A DNA stretch of 64,000 bases from Phyllobacterium endophyticum (GCF_003010935.1 NZ_PGGN01000007.1:1-64000); one strand, 5' to 3'; positions 15,711-25,276 are shown, counted from the first letter of the stretch. Notes: generated from the sequence alone by a model not told the origin. Numbers and translations are program-made.

Positions 15711-17621
15711 TTGATTTCCACCGAGCTGCGCGCCAGGGATCCGCAAGTTTCAAGCTCCGCTAACGGTTCACGCGGGATGCCGCTTCTGGTGCTCGGGGCA
15801 TTGGGCGTCGTTTATGGCGACATCGGCACCAGTCCGCTTTATGCCTTTCGCGAAGCCTTGCATGCGTCAGGCTCGTTGAACGTTTCATTCGCCCCGCTCG
15901 AGGTCCTCGGTTTGCTCTCCCTCATTGTATGGGCGCTTACAACCGTGGTGACGATCAAATATGTCAGCTTCGTGCTCAGGGCTGACAACAATGGCGAAGG
16001 CGGAACACTATCCCTGACTGCGCTGGCGCAACAGAGCTTTAAAAACAAGCCGTTGTGGGTCCTTGTACTCGGCGTCATAGGAGCCTCGCTGTTTATCGGT
16101 GATGCCATCATAACGCCCGCAATTTCCGTTCTGTCAGCTGTTGAAGGTCTGGAGGTTGTAGCGCCTACCTTGGCCCACTGGATCGTCACCATCACGGTCG
16201 CCATCATCCTTGCACTCTTTCTCGTGCAGAGGTTTGGAACGGAGCGTGTCGCCTCCGTGTTCGGTCCGATTACGGCGCTGTGGTTCGTCGCTCTGGGTGT
16301 CTCGGGGCTCGTTCATATCGTCGAGCAGCCGTCGATTCTGGCGGCGGTTAATCCCTATTACGGCATCAGATTTCTGGTTTTGCACGCGGAAATAGCAATT
16401 CCTGTTCTGGGCGCAGTCTTTCTCGCCGTAACCGGTGCCGAGGCGCTCTATGTCGATCTTGGACACTTTGGCCGTAGACCCATTGTCGTCGCCTGGTTCG
16501 CCATAGTTTTTCCCTGCCTGCTGCTGAATTATTTCGGACAGGGAGCGTTTGTACTGACAAATCCTGCTGCCGGGCATCCCTTCTTTGAGATGCAACCCGA
16601 CTGGGCACGTATGCCCATGGTCATTTTGGCAACGGCTGCCACCGTGATTGCCAGTCAGGCCGTGATATCGGGCGCCTATTCTCTCATACGCCAGGCTATG
16701 CATCTTAATCTGCTGCCGCGCTTTCATGTTCAGCATACGTCGGAGACGCAGTCCGGCCAGATCTATATGCCGCAGGTCAACACCCTGCTTATGATCTGCG
16801 TCATTATCCTGATCATCGGTTTCAGAAGCTCCAGTGCGCTCTCCGCGGCTTACGGTATAGCCGTTACCGGGGAGATGCTCATCACGGTCGCCCTGCTGTT
16901 CGTCGTTATGCGCAGGATCTGGCGATGGTCTTTGTTGCTGGCTTTGCTCGTTATCATTCCGCTCGCGATTATCGACACCGGCTTTTTCGTCGCCAACATA
17001 GCGAAATTTGCCCAAGGCGGCTGGGTGCCGGTTGTGGTCGCCCTGACCGTCGCCTTCCTGATGCAAACATGGATGGCCGGACGCCGGTTGCTCCTGGTGA
17101 AAACACGGGCAGATGAAATTCCCTTGCGAACTGTAATCGAGAGCCTGACGAAAAAGAAGCCGACAACCGTTCCAGGCACGGCAGTCTTCCTCACCAGCGA
17201 TGTTGAGGGGGCACCAACCGCCCTTCTTCATAGCCTGAAGCACTACAAGGTCTTGCATGAGAAAAACGTCATACTGAGCGTGGTGACAGCTCCTACGCCG
17301 TTTGTGGCCGACGACGACAAGATCTTCTACGAAAGTTTCACGCCGCATTTCAGCCGGGCGATCATCACCTTCGGCTATATGGAAACGCCAAATGTGCCGC
17401 GCGCCCTTATCCTTGCCAAAAAGCTTGGCTGGAAGTTTGACATCATGTCGACCTCGTTCTTCCTGTCGCGGCGCACATTGATACCGGCAGCAAAAGGCGG
17501 AATGCCATTTTGGCAGGATCGCGTCTTCATCGCGCTTGCCAGCAATGCCACCAGTGCGACGGATTACTTCCGTCTTCCTACGGGGCGCGTAGTCGAACTA
17601 GGGATCCAAACAACAATTTGA
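15711..17621 (+). CDS. kup: Kup-type potassium transporter
   Basis: A 636-residue low-affinity K+ uptake permease of the KUP/HAK/KT family (usual length about 620-640). It begins with the family signature LGALGVVYGDIGTSPLYAFR, continues with ADNNGEGGTLSLTALAQQ and GASLFIGDAIITPAISVLSA, and has 12 hydrophobic segments followed by a soluble C-terminal domain. The start is a TTG with GAGGA 7 nt upstream; no ATG is available nearby in frame. It imports K+ with protons. It stands alone on the plus strand behind a 300-bp leader. Confidence 0.95.
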   Translation: MISTELRARDPQVSSSANGSRGMPLLVLGALGVVYGDIGTSPLYAFREALHASGSLNVSFAPLEVLGLLSLIVWALTTVVTIKYVSFVLRADNNGEGGTLSLTALAQQSFKNKPLWVLVLGVIGASLFIGDAIITPAISVLSAVEGLEVVAPTLAHWIVTITVAIILALFLVQRFGTERVASVFGPITALWFVALGVSGLVHIVEQPSILAAVNPYYGIRFLVLHAEIAIPVLGAVFLAVTGAEALYVDLGHFGRRPIVVAWFAIVFPCLLLNYFGQGAFVLTNPAAGHPFFEMQPDWARMPMVILATAATVIASQAVISGAYSLIRQAMHLNLLPRFHVQHTSETQSGQIYMPQVNTLLMICVIILIIGFRSSSALSAAYGIAVTGEMLITVALLFVVMRRIWRWSLLLALLVIIPLAIIDTGFFVANIAKFAQGGWVPVVVALTVAFLMQTWMAGRRLLLVKTRADEIPLRTVIESLTKKKPTTVPGTAVFLTSDVEGAPTALLHSLKHYKVLHEKNVILSVVTAPTPFVADDDKIFYESFTPHFSRAIITFGYMETPNVPRALILAKKLGWKFDIMSTSFFLSRRTLIPAAKGGMPFWQDRVFIALASNATSATDYFRLPTGRVVELGIQTTI

Positions 17622-17783
17622 GTTGCACTCCTCGCCTGCCCGGCAGACCGGGTACTCTGATCTATATCGCCTGGGACACCGCCATATGCCAAATGCCATT
17701 AGGGAAGAGCTTTATTTGACCAATCGCCGATAACGTGACAAGCAAATATTCCACTTAAGTCGAAGCTCATGGGGAGGAAATCT

Positions 17784-18365
17784 GTGTCGGCCTTACTCGC
17801 GTTATCGAGAACAATTGATCGAATCAACGAACTGATCGGGCGTTATGTAGCTTGGCTCATTTTTTTGGCGGTTATCGTCAGCGCCGGTAATGCGGTCGTT
17901 CGCAAGACCTTCAATATGTCCTCGAATTCCTGGCTGGAACTGCAGTGGTACCTTTTCGGCGGCGCCTTTATGCTCGCTGCCGCATATACGCTCCAGCAGA
18001 ACGAACATATTCGCATTGACATCGTTTATGGAGCTTTTTCCCGGCGCGTGCAGCACTGGATCGATCTGTTCGGACATGTGGTATTTCTCATGCCGTTCGT
18101 AATTCTGATGATTTTCTACTTCATTCCTTACGTCAGGCTTTCCTACAATAGCGGCGAAGTGTCTTCCAGCGCCGGCGGGTTGATTCTCTGGCCCGCCAAA
18201 CTTGTCTTGTTGATTGGCTTCGTCCTCCTCGCCATGCAAGGGATTTCGGAGATCATCAAGAAGATTGCAGTGATCCGGGGAGATATCCCGGATCCCGCAC
18301 CGCCGATGTCGCGCGAGGAAATTGCGGAACAGGAAGTGGCCTTGGCGGAGGCCCGCAATGATTGA
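17784..18365 (+). CDS. TRAP transporter small permease (DctQ family)
   Basis: A 193-residue membrane protein with four hydrophobic segments. It contains the DctQ hallmark WLELQWYLFGGAFMLAAAYT followed by NEHIRIDIVYGAFSRR. GGGAGG sits 6 nt before the GTG at 17784, which decides this start; the in-frame ATG at 17769 has no site and would place that SD inside the gene. It overlaps the large permease gene by 8 nt. Together they form the membrane part of a TRAP importer for an organic acid or polyol. No DctP solute-binding gene is adjacent. Confidence 0.9.
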   Translation: MSALLALSRTIDRINELIGRYVAWLIFLAVIVSAGNAVVRKTFNMSSNSWLELQWYLFGGAFMLAAAYTLQQNEHIRIDIVYGAFSRRVQHWIDLFGHVVFLMPFVILMIFYFIPYVRLSYNSGEVSSSAGGLILWPAKLVLLIGFVLLAMQGISEIIKKIAVIRGDIPDPAPPMSREEIAEQEVALAEARND

Positions 18366-20124
18366 GTTTATAGCGCAAAACATGGCGCCAATCATGTTCG
18401 CTTCCCTGATCATCTTCATGCTCATCGGCTACCCGGTGGCGTTTGCCCTTGCGGCCAACGGCTTGCTGTTCTTTTTCGTGGGCGTTCAACTGGCACCCTA
18501 TTCCAACGGAAGTATTACGCTCTCCTGGCCCTTGCTCTATGCGTTGCCCGAGCGCTTCTGGGGCACAATGTCCAATGAAACTCTTCTTGCCATTCCGTTC
18601 TTCACCTTCATGGGCATAGTCCTCGAGCGCTCCGGCATGGCCGAAGACCTTCTCGATACGATTGGCCAGCTGTTTGGCCCGGTCCGAGGTGGCTTGGCTT
18701 ATGCCGTTATTTTCGTTGGGGCGCTGCTTGCGGCAACCACTGGCGTGGTCGCTGCCTCCGTGATCGCAATGGGCCTGATCTCGCTGCCCATCATGCTGCG
18801 TTATGGCTATGACCGCCGCGTTGCATCCGGTGTCATTGCGGCCTCTGGGACGTTGGCGCAGATCATACCGCCGTCGCTGGTGCTGATCGTTCTCGCCGAC
18901 CAGCTGGGCCGTTCGGTCGGAGATATGTATCATGGTGCACTTATTCCCGGTCTTGTTCTTACCGGGCTCTATGTCGGCTATATCCTACTGATGACCTTTT
19001 GGAAGCGGGATTCCATGCCAGCTCTTCCTATCGAAGCCCGTACTTTGGGCTCTGGCATCGCCTCCCTCCTCGTCACACTCGCCATCGCCGGTGCTGGTGC
19101 CTATGCAGCCAGCCGCCTGCTCGCGACTTTTGCCGGAGCGAACGCCGATATTTGGGGTGCTACGCTTGCAATTGTTATCATCTATGGGTTTGCTCTCGTT
19201 GACCGGACGCTCAAACTTAACCTGATGTCGCGCTTGGCCCAGCAAGTCATCATCGTCATGATACCGCCACTTGCCTTGATCTTTCTCGTTCTCGGCACAA
19301 TTTTCCTAGGCATTGCAACGCCTACCGAAGGTGGCGCAATGGGCGCGGTGGGCGCTTTGATCATGGCGGCCTCAAAGGGAAGACTGAGCTTGAGCGTCAT
19401 AAGTCAAGCTCTAGCCTCCACAACGCGGCTGTCATCATTTGTGATGTTTATCCTGCTAGGGGCACGCGTCTTCTCGTTGACCTTTTATGGCGTGAACGGT
19501 CACGTATGGGTCGAGCATCTGCTGGTTGGCCTGCCCGGCGGTGAGGTCGGCTTTCTTATCGTCGTCAATGTGCTGGTATTTTTCCTTGCCTTCTTCCTCG
19601 ATTTTTTCGAGCTCGCTTTTATCGTCGTGCCTCTGCTCGCGCCCGCTGCCGACAAACTCGGGATCGATTTGATCTGGTTCGGCGTTCTTCTTGGCATCAA
19701 CATGCAAACGAGTTTCATGCATCCGCCTTTCGGTTTCGCCTTGTTCTATCTGCGATCCGTCGCGGCAAAAGTGCCTTATCTCGATAAGATAACCGGAAAG
19801 AAAATCCAGCCCGTCACCACGGGTCAGATTTATTGGGGCGCCGTGCCCTTCGTCTGCATTCAGGTAATAATGATAGGATTGACGATCGCATTCCCGCAGA
19901 TGGTGATGCATTACAAAGGCACGGGTCCTGCAACAGATCCTGCAACAATGAAGATCGAAATCCCAGGTTTCGACCAAGGCAACGGTCTGGGTGGCGGATT
20001 GGGCGGGGGCCTTGGTGGCGGGGCTGACAACGATCTGAGTTCACCACCCTTCGGCAAGCCCGCAACTGATCCCGCTGTGCCCGCGCCGCCGGCACCGAAC
20101 TTGAACGAGCCGCCGAAAATGTAG
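18358..20124 (+). CDS. TRAP transporter large permease (DctM family)
   Basis: A 588-residue permease with about 12 or more membrane segments. Family motifs include NETLLAIPFFTFMGIVLERS, ATTGVVAASVIAMGLISLPI, ASGTLAQIIPPSLVLIVLAD and ATPTEGGAMGAVGALI. It is longer than the usual 430-residue DctM. There is an extra central insert with two hydrophobic segments (about residues 220-285) and a glycine-repeat, proline-rich cytoplasmic tail (GLGGGLGGGLGGG then APPAPNLNEPPKM). This matches the mannitol/chloroaromatic-type large subfamily. GGAG precedes the ATG at 18358. The substrate is unknown. Confidence 0.9.
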   Translation: MIEFIAQNMAPIMFASLIIFMLIGYPVAFALAANGLLFFFVGVQLAPYSNGSITLSWPLLYALPERFWGTMSNETLLAIPFFTFMGIVLERSGMAEDLLDTIGQLFGPVRGGLAYAVIFVGALLAATTGVVAASVIAMGLISLPIMLRYGYDRRVASGVIAASGTLAQIIPPSLVLIVLADQLGRSVGDMYHGALIPGLVLTGLYVGYILLMTFWKRDSMPALPIEARTLGSGIASLLVTLAIAGAGAYAASRLLATFAGANADIWGATLAIVIIYGFALVDRTLKLNLMSRLAQQVIIVMIPPLALIFLVLGTIFLGIATPTEGGAMGAVGALIMAASKGRLSLSVISQALASTTRLSSFVMFILLGARVFSLTFYGVNGHVWVEHLLVGLPGGEVGFLIVVNVLVFFLAFFLDFFELAFIVVPLLAPAADKLGIDLIWFGVLLGINMQTSFMHPPFGFALFYLRSVAAKVPYLDKITGKKIQPVTTGQIYWGAVPFVCIQVIMIGLTIAFPQMVMHYKGTGPATDPATMKIEIPGFDQGNGLGGGLGGGLGGGADNDLSSPPFGKPATDPAVPAPPAPNLNEPPKM

Positions 20125-20135
20125 CGTCTGCTATG

Positions 20136-20178
20136 GTTTGGAAGTCTGGTCAGGCTACAGCGCTGGCGGCTTCCAAAC
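20136..20178 (+). terminator. Hairpin after the TRAP operon
   Basis: GTTTGGAAG at 20136-20144 pairs perfectly with CTTCCAAAC at 20170-20178 (9 bp, 25-nt loop), 11 bp after the dctM stop. There is no T-tract, so it may act as an mRNA 3' stabiliser or a factor-assisted terminator. Confidence 0.4.
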
Positions 20179-20329
20179 GTCCGACTTGCGCGGTGTGGAA
20201 CCTTGGCGGGGAACATGGCGATCACAGGCGCCTGTCGGAGCCTTTCTTCAAGGTACGTGACGATTGCTGATTTTGCTTACGACAGGGTCTTGAGTCACGA
20301 CCAACGTGACTGGCCCATGGAGGATAGCG

Positions 20330-21544
20330 TTGCGGGTTGCAATTCAAACTTACGGCACGAGAGGTGACGTGCAGCCATACATCGCTCTTGCTTCTGGGCT
20401 GATGTCCCGCGGCCACGAGGTCCAGCTTGCCGGACCGGAGCAATTCTCGTCAATGGCATGTGAGTACAAAATACCATTCGTGCCCCTGCCGGGAAGTATG
20501 CTGGCACTGATCGATACGCCCGAGGGACGGTCCGCCTTGGCGAGTGGCAAGGGGTTCAGTGCAGGATTCAAGCTCCTCCAACATGTGCGACCGATGATGC
20601 GTCAGCTCCTTGACGCCGAATGGAGCGCGCTTCAACAGTTCGCGCCACACGTCATCGTCCATCATCCCAAATCCATCGCTTCCCCTCACATCGCGGAGGC
20701 GCTTGGTGTTCCCTCAATACTCGCCTCTCCTTTGCCAGGATTTACACCGACATCCTACTTTCCCAGTCCGATGTTGCCGTTTTCAAACCTTGGACCACTT
20801 AACAAGGCAAGCCACACTTTGGCGATCAAGGGAGCAGAGTTAATCTTCGGCAAATTGATCAGACAGTGGCGGACAACATCGCTGCATCTTTCGAAGCACC
20901 GGACCGCTTCTTCCTTTCCATCCCGTACGCTTTATGCCTACAGCAGGCATGTGGTGCCGGTGCCGCCGGATTGGGGGAGCGACGTCCTTGTCAGCGGATA
21001 TTGGTTTGTCGATAGCAGCGCATGGCAGCCTACCGAACCCCTTGCCGCGTTCCTCGGTGATGGCGATCCTCCTGTCTATATCGGATTTGGAAGCATGCCG
21101 GGCCTTGATCCTGAAAAGCTGACAAACCTTGTTATGGAGTCTTTGGCAATGACCGGAAAGCGCGGAATACTGGCTACAGGTGGCGGTGCCTTGTCGGCAG
21201 GAGCCACCTCCCCGAATATCCACATAATCGAAGGCGCGCCGCATGACCGGGTATTTCCTAGGGTCTCAGGTGTTATCCATCATGGAGGTGCCGGAACCAC
21301 CGCAGCCGCATTGCGCGCCGGAAAGCCTAGCGCAATCTGCCCCTTTTTTGGGGATCAACCTTTCTGGGCCAAACGCATCGCCTCATTGGGGGCCGGTCCA
21401 GAACCGCTCGAGCGAAAGAAACTCTCAGCCCACGATCTGGCATTGGCGATTAAGGCAATGGACAGTGATGCGGTCCAGCGAAAAGCCGATGAGATCGGGA
21501 CGGCAATCCGCAAGGAAGACGGCAGCTGCCGTGGCGTTTATTGA
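20330..21544 (+). CDS. UGT-type glycosyltransferase, C-terminus frameshifted
   Basis: A 404-residue GT1/GT28-fold enzyme. It opens with MRVAIQTYGTRGDVQPYIAL (the sterol/MGT-type donor loop). Its C-terminal half has VYIGFGSMPG and the nucleotide-sugar signature IHHGGAGTTAAALRAGKPS. It resembles sterol glucosyltransferases and macrolide-type UGTs. The start is a TTG with GGAGG 6 nt upstream. The annotated end is odd: after RKEDG the frame runs SCRGVY then stops, whereas the next frame reads AAVAFIEAALVANNIA, a typical UGT ending at 21575. A single missing base near 21520 would explain this. The acceptor is unknown. Confidence 0.8.
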   Translation: MRVAIQTYGTRGDVQPYIALASGLMSRGHEVQLAGPEQFSSMACEYKIPFVPLPGSMLALIDTPEGRSALASGKGFSAGFKLLQHVRPMMRQLLDAEWSALQQFAPHVIVHHPKSIASPHIAEALGVPSILASPLPGFTPTSYFPSPMLPFSNLGPLNKASHTLAIKGAELIFGKLIRQWRTTSLHLSKHRTASSFPSRTLYAYSRHVVPVPPDWGSDVLVSGYWFVDSSAWQPTEPLAAFLGDGDPPVYIGFGSMPGLDPEKLTNLVMESLAMTGKRGILATGGGALSAGATSPNIHIIEGAPHDRVFPRVSGVIHHGGAGTTAAALRAGKPSAICPFFGDQPFWAKRIASLGAGPEPLERKKLSAHDLALAIKAMDSDAVQRKADEIGTAIRKEDGSCRGVY

Positions 21545-21585
21545 AGCCGCTCTCGTTGCGAATAATATCGCTTGATACGATTGGT

Positions 21586-22458
21586 TCAAGGCTCATGATT
21601 GAAAGCCGGCAGCTTGTACGCCTCGATGGCCGATCCGCCGAAAATCTGATCGCGTTGTTGCGCTGTCAAATCCGGCAGACTTTCACGCAAGGCACCCATA
21701 ACATCATCATAGCTGCCGGCAACCAGGCAGACCGGCCAATCGGTGCCAAACATGCAGCGGTCGGGACCAAAGATTTCAAGGACATGATCCACATAGGGCT
21801 TCAGATCAGCTGGCGTCCAATCGTGCCAATCGGCTTCGGTGACCATACCTGACAGTTTGCACCAGACATGCCGCCGCTCCCTGCGGAAGCCTTGCATGAG
21901 CTCGGCCCACTCATCGTACTCGCGGTTCTTGATGTTCGGCTTGGACATGTGATCGAGAACAAAGCGCAACTCGGGAAAAGTTTTCGTCGTCTCGATCGCC
22001 GAAGGGAGTTGAGGAAGGTTGGGAACGAGGTCGTAGACCAGACCCGCATCCTGCACTGCCTGAAGACCTCGGCGTACATCGTCGCGCAAAAGCCAGTTCG
22101 GATCGGGTTCCGTCTGAATCAGATGCCGTATACCAACGAGCCACTTTCCGTTCGGACTTTGCTGGAGTTCCGCAAGCGTATCTGCCACGTGCGGATCGGT
22201 CAGATCGACCCAGCCGACCACGCCAGCGACAAAATCGGTGTTTGCTGCCGTTTCGATGAAGTCCCAGGTCTCGCCGAGATCATTCCAGGTCTGCACGAGG
22301 ATAGTTCCAACCACACCGTTGGCCTGCAAAGCCGGGTGCAGATCGCGCGGCTCGAACTTTCGGTTGAGCGGCTCGAAGGGACCGCTCAGCCACCCATAGT
22401 CACCACCACTTGCCGGATCCCAAAAATGTTGATGTGAATCGATAATCGGAGATGCCAT
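21586..22458 (-). CDS. Amidohydrolase, sugar-lactonase (L-fuconolactonase) type
   Basis: A 290-residue metal-dependent hydrolase of the COG3618 amidohydrolase group. It has the HxH metal motif in IIDSHQHFWDP, ELRFVLDHMSKPNIK in the middle and CMFGTDWPVCL with the catalytic Asp near the end. Characterised relatives open L-fucono-, L-rhamnono- or galactaro-lactones, or 2-pyrone-4,6-dicarboxylate. The ATG at 22458 with GGTGA upstream is the likely start. It lies 6 bp downstream of the aldo/keto reductase gene, so a dehydrogenase-lactonase sequence (sugar to lactone to sugar acid) is plausible. Confidence 0.85.
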   Translation of the reverse strand: MASPIIDSHQHFWDPASGGDYGWLSGPFEPLNRKFEPRDLHPALQANGVVGTILVQTWNDLGETWDFIETAANTDFVAGVVGWVDLTDPHVADTLAELQQSPNGKWLVGIRHLIQTEPDPNWLLRDDVRRGLQAVQDAGLVYDLVPNLPQLPSAIETTKTFPELRFVLDHMSKPNIKNREYDEWAELMQGFRRERRHVWCKLSGMVTEADWHDWTPADLKPYVDHVLEIFGPDRCMFGTDWPVCLVAGSYDDVMGALRESLPDLTAQQRDQIFGGSAIEAYKLPAFNHEP

Positions 22459-22464
22459 GCTCAA

Positions 22465-23451
22465 TCACCAGCGTTGATGCACATAGGGCTTGATGTCCTG
22501 CTGATAGATTTCCCTGATCTTTTCCATCGTGTCAGTGGTTATCGGAGCAAGTTCGACTGCTTCGGCATTCGAGCGCGCCTGTTGAGGATTGCGGGCACCA
22601 GGAATTGCAACCGTGACCGCGTCGAACATCAGGATCCAGCGCAATGCAAATTTGGCCATTGTCGTGTCGCCCGAAACGAGGGCACGGACCTTCTCGACCG
22701 CGTCTAGGCCTTTTTCATAAGGAACACCGGAAAAGGTTTCACCAACATCGAAAGCTTCGCCATTGCGGTTGAAATGGCGATGATCGTTCTCGGCGAACTT
22801 CGTATCGCGCTTGAACTTGCCGGAAAGCAGGCCGCTGGCAAGCGGCACACGGGCGATGATCGCCGTCTTCGTCTCCTTGGCAAGGTCGAAGAACCGCTCG
22901 GCCGGACGCTGGCGGAATGCATTGAAGATGATCTGCACGCTGACGACGCCCGGATATTCGAGGGCCTTGAGGGCTTCTTCAACGCGCTCGACACTGACGC
23001 CGTAGTTGCGAATCTTGCCCTGCTGGACGAGTTTGTCGAGTCGCTCGAAAACTTCCGGATGATAGTAAAGGTCCGTTGGCGGGCAGTGTAACTGCACCAG
23101 ATCCAGCGTGTCGGTTTGAAGGTTCTTCAAACTGCGCTCTATATAATTCGAAAGGTTCTCGGCGCTATAGCCGGCAACGGTCTGTTCCGGCAGGCGCCGG
23201 CCTGCCTTGGTGGCGATGAACGGTCTTTCGCCGCCGCGCTCCCTGACAACCTTGGCGATCAACTGTTCCGAATGGCCATCACCATAGACGTCGGCGGTAT
23301 CGATGAAATTGACACCGCTGTCGAGCGCCGCATGAAGCGCCGCCAGCGCCTCCTCGTCATTCACCTCACCCCAGGCAGCACCGATAGCCCACGCACCAAA
23401 ACCGATTTCACTGACCTTGCGGCCAGTGCGTCCAAAATCTCTCATTCGCAT
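22465..23451 (-). CDS. Aldo/keto reductase
   Basis: A 328-residue NADP-dependent TIM-barrel oxidoreductase. Catalytic tetrad residues appear as Asp and Tyr in SGVNFIDTADVYGDGHSE, Lys in FIATKAGRR and His in LVQLHCPP. The coenzyme region near the end has AIPGARNPQQARSNAEAVEL. Paired with a lactonase, it could act as a sugar 1-dehydrogenase, a role known for some aldo/keto reductases (D-threo-aldose 1-dehydrogenase). It is the first gene of a two-gene operon. GGGAG precedes the ATG, and a TTGT-N3-ACAA operator lies 84 bp upstream. Confidence 0.9.
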   Translation of the reverse strand: MRMRDFGRTGRKVSEIGFGAWAIGAAWGEVNDEEALAALHAALDSGVNFIDTADVYGDGHSEQLIAKVVRERGGERPFIATKAGRRLPEQTVAGYSAENLSNYIERSLKNLQTDTLDLVQLHCPPTDLYYHPEVFERLDKLVQQGKIRNYGVSVERVEEALKALEYPGVVSVQIIFNAFRQRPAERFFDLAKETKTAIIARVPLASGLLSGKFKRDTKFAENDHRHFNRNGEAFDVGETFSGVPYEKGLDAVEKVRALVSGDTTMAKFALRWILMFDAVTVAIPGARNPQQARSNAEAVELAPITTDTMEKIREIYQQDIKPYVHQRW

Positions 23452-23532
23452 GTGTCAACTCCCTGTCGGCGCCGTGTCGTTATCTCACCTGCAGCGCATC
23501 AAACGCAGTGTTCCAATACATATCGAATATCT

Positions 23533-23547
23533 GATTGTACGACAACC
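23533..23547. promoter_or_regulatory. GntR-type operator before the reductase-lactonase operon
   Basis: GATTGTACGACAACC carries the palindrome TTGT-N3-ACAA. It differs at one position from the site at 25277-25291 and closely matches the perfect palindrome at 44131-44145. Such 11-15-bp sites are typical for FCD-type GntR repressors, two of which are encoded in the island. Confidence 0.6.
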
Positions 23548-23571
23548 CGGTAACATGATCTTAACGCTTCT

Positions 23572-25155
23572 TTATGCGCCATTGCGGATCATATCGGCAG
23601 CTTTCTCTCCTATCATGACAGTGGCGGCGTTGGTGTTCGAGGAGATCAGCCTTGGCATGATCGAACTGTCGCAGACACGCAGCCCCTCGATGCCGCGAAC
23701 GCGAAGTTGCGGATCGACAACTGCTCCCTCCCCTGTTCCCATGCGGCATGTACCGACAGGGTGATAGGCGGAGCGCGCATATTGTCTGGCGAAGAGAGCA
23801 GCACTTTCCCGCGACGTTACCGCATCGCCGGGAAGGTGTTCACGGCGAATGAATGGCCGAAAGGCGGGCTGCGCGAGAATCTCGCGGCTCAACATTATCC
23901 CGTCGATGGCCCGTTCCAGATCATAGGGCTCCGAGAAGGCGTTCGGATCGATGATCGGCGCATCGCGCGGATCGGATGAACGCAAGGTGACCGAACCACG
24001 CGAACGCGGCCGGACATGATACGAATTCAACGTACAACCATTGCCTCCAGGCACCGAACCGATGCCTTCCTCTACACCCGCGCCCGGCAGAAAATGAAAT
24101 TGGATATCCGGCGTCTTCTCACTCTTGTCGCCCCACCAGAAAGCGCCGCCTTCCACAATGTTGGATGCAATGGGTCCTTTGCCGAACAGTGTGTATTCGA
24201 GACCGGCCATGAATTGCCAACGGCGCTTCTTGTAGCGATCAATGCCATAAGGTCCCGAGAGTTCCGCCAGCACATCGACATCCATGTGGTCCTGCAGGTT
24301 TTGCCCGACACCCGGGAGATCATGAATGACTTCGACACCTTTGGCTTTGAGATGCCTCGCATCGCCAATTCCCGAAAGCATCAGCAGTTTTGGCGAGCCA
24401 ATTGCACCCGCTGCCACAATCACTTCCCGTTCAGCCCGCAGGATTGAAGGATTGCCATGCTCGATGATTTCGATGCCTCTTGCGTGTCCGTTCTCGATGA
24501 CAATACGATTGACGAAAACGCCTGTTCGAACCGTGAGGTTTTTGCGACCAAGCGCAGGCTTGAGGTAGCCGACGGCGGTACTGCTGCGCTTGCCCCTTTT
24601 CGTCGTAGTTTGATAGAACCCGGTCCCCTGCTGATGGGCAGCGTTGAAATCGGCAGTGAAAGGCAGCCCCGCCTGTTGTGCAGCCTGCACGAATATTCGG
24701 GTTAGCGGGTGCGGATTGCAAAAGCTGACGCCGAGCGGGCCCTCATTGCCGTGGTAATCGCCGACGAATGTGTCATTGCCTTCAGACTTCTTGAAGTACG
24801 GAAGCACGTCCTTGAATGACCAGCCGGTGCATCCCTCGTCCAGAGCCCAGGCGTCATAATCTTCCGGGCACCCGCGCGTGAATACCTGCGCATTGATGGA
24901 ACTGCCACCACCCAGAACCCGTGCTTGCGGATAGACCATGGTGCGGCCATCGATCTCGCGCCCTGCAGCAGTTTCATAGCCCCAGATCAATGGGCCCGCG
25001 GTCATCTTGAAAAACCCTACAGGCAGATGGATGTAGAAGTTCGTATCGCGCGGACCAGCCTCGATCAGCGTGACGGATATGCTCGGATCCTCTGACAATC
25101 TCGCAGCCATGACGCAGCCGGCGGAGCCGCCGCCAACGATGATATAATCGGACAT
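23572..25155 (-). CDS. GMC-family alcohol/choline dehydrogenase
   Basis: A 527-residue FAD enzyme of the choline-dehydrogenase branch. The N-terminus is DYIIVGGGSAGCVMAARLSE, then RVLGGGSSINAQVFTRG (GMC signature 1) and AGAIGSPKLLMLSGIG (signature 2). The active-site His is in ARSAYHPVGTCRMG and the pair-member Asn in RLISSNTNAATVMIGEKAAD. It oxidises a primary or secondary alcohol and likely passes electrons to the membrane quinone pool. It is transcribed away from the sugar ABC operon, with an operator at 25277-25291 between them. The substrate is presumably the imported compound or its lactone precursor. Confidence 0.9.
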   Translation of the reverse strand: MSDYIIVGGGSAGCVMAARLSEDPSISVTLIEAGPRDTNFYIHLPVGFFKMTAGPLIWGYETAAGREIDGRTMVYPQARVLGGGSSINAQVFTRGCPEDYDAWALDEGCTGWSFKDVLPYFKKSEGNDTFVGDYHGNEGPLGVSFCNPHPLTRIFVQAAQQAGLPFTADFNAAHQQGTGFYQTTTKRGKRSSTAVGYLKPALGRKNLTVRTGVFVNRIVIENGHARGIEIIEHGNPSILRAEREVIVAAGAIGSPKLLMLSGIGDARHLKAKGVEVIHDLPGVGQNLQDHMDVDVLAELSGPYGIDRYKKRRWQFMAGLEYTLFGKGPIASNIVEGGAFWWGDKSEKTPDIQFHFLPGAGVEEGIGSVPGGNGCTLNSYHVRPRSRGSVTLRSSDPRDAPIIDPNAFSEPYDLERAIDGIMLSREILAQPAFRPFIRREHLPGDAVTSRESAALFARQYARSAYHPVGTCRMGTGEGAVVDPQLRVRGIEGLRVCDSSIMPRLISSNTNAATVMIGEKAADMIRNGA

Positions 25156-25276
25156 TCAAATCCTCCCATGCCGGATGTAAGCTTTGGAACTGGCAGAGCA
25201 CCGGCAACCTTCAGAACCTACAATCTCAAGTCTCTTGTGAAGCGTCAAGAGAAAGGGTATGGTTATCGTGTTGGAG

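Noticed and set aside
15433-15714. Short frames in the kup leader
   Set aside because: They have no ribosome site, no homology I can recognise, and overlap in different frames.
16134-17348. 404-codon open frame antisense to kup
   Set aside because: The plus strand encodes a complete Kup transporter; the antisense product is a low-complexity charged sequence with no recognisable domain.
17639-17652. CCCGG-CAGA-CCGGG hairpin after kup
   Set aside because: It has only a 5-bp stem and no T-tract; too weak to call a terminator.
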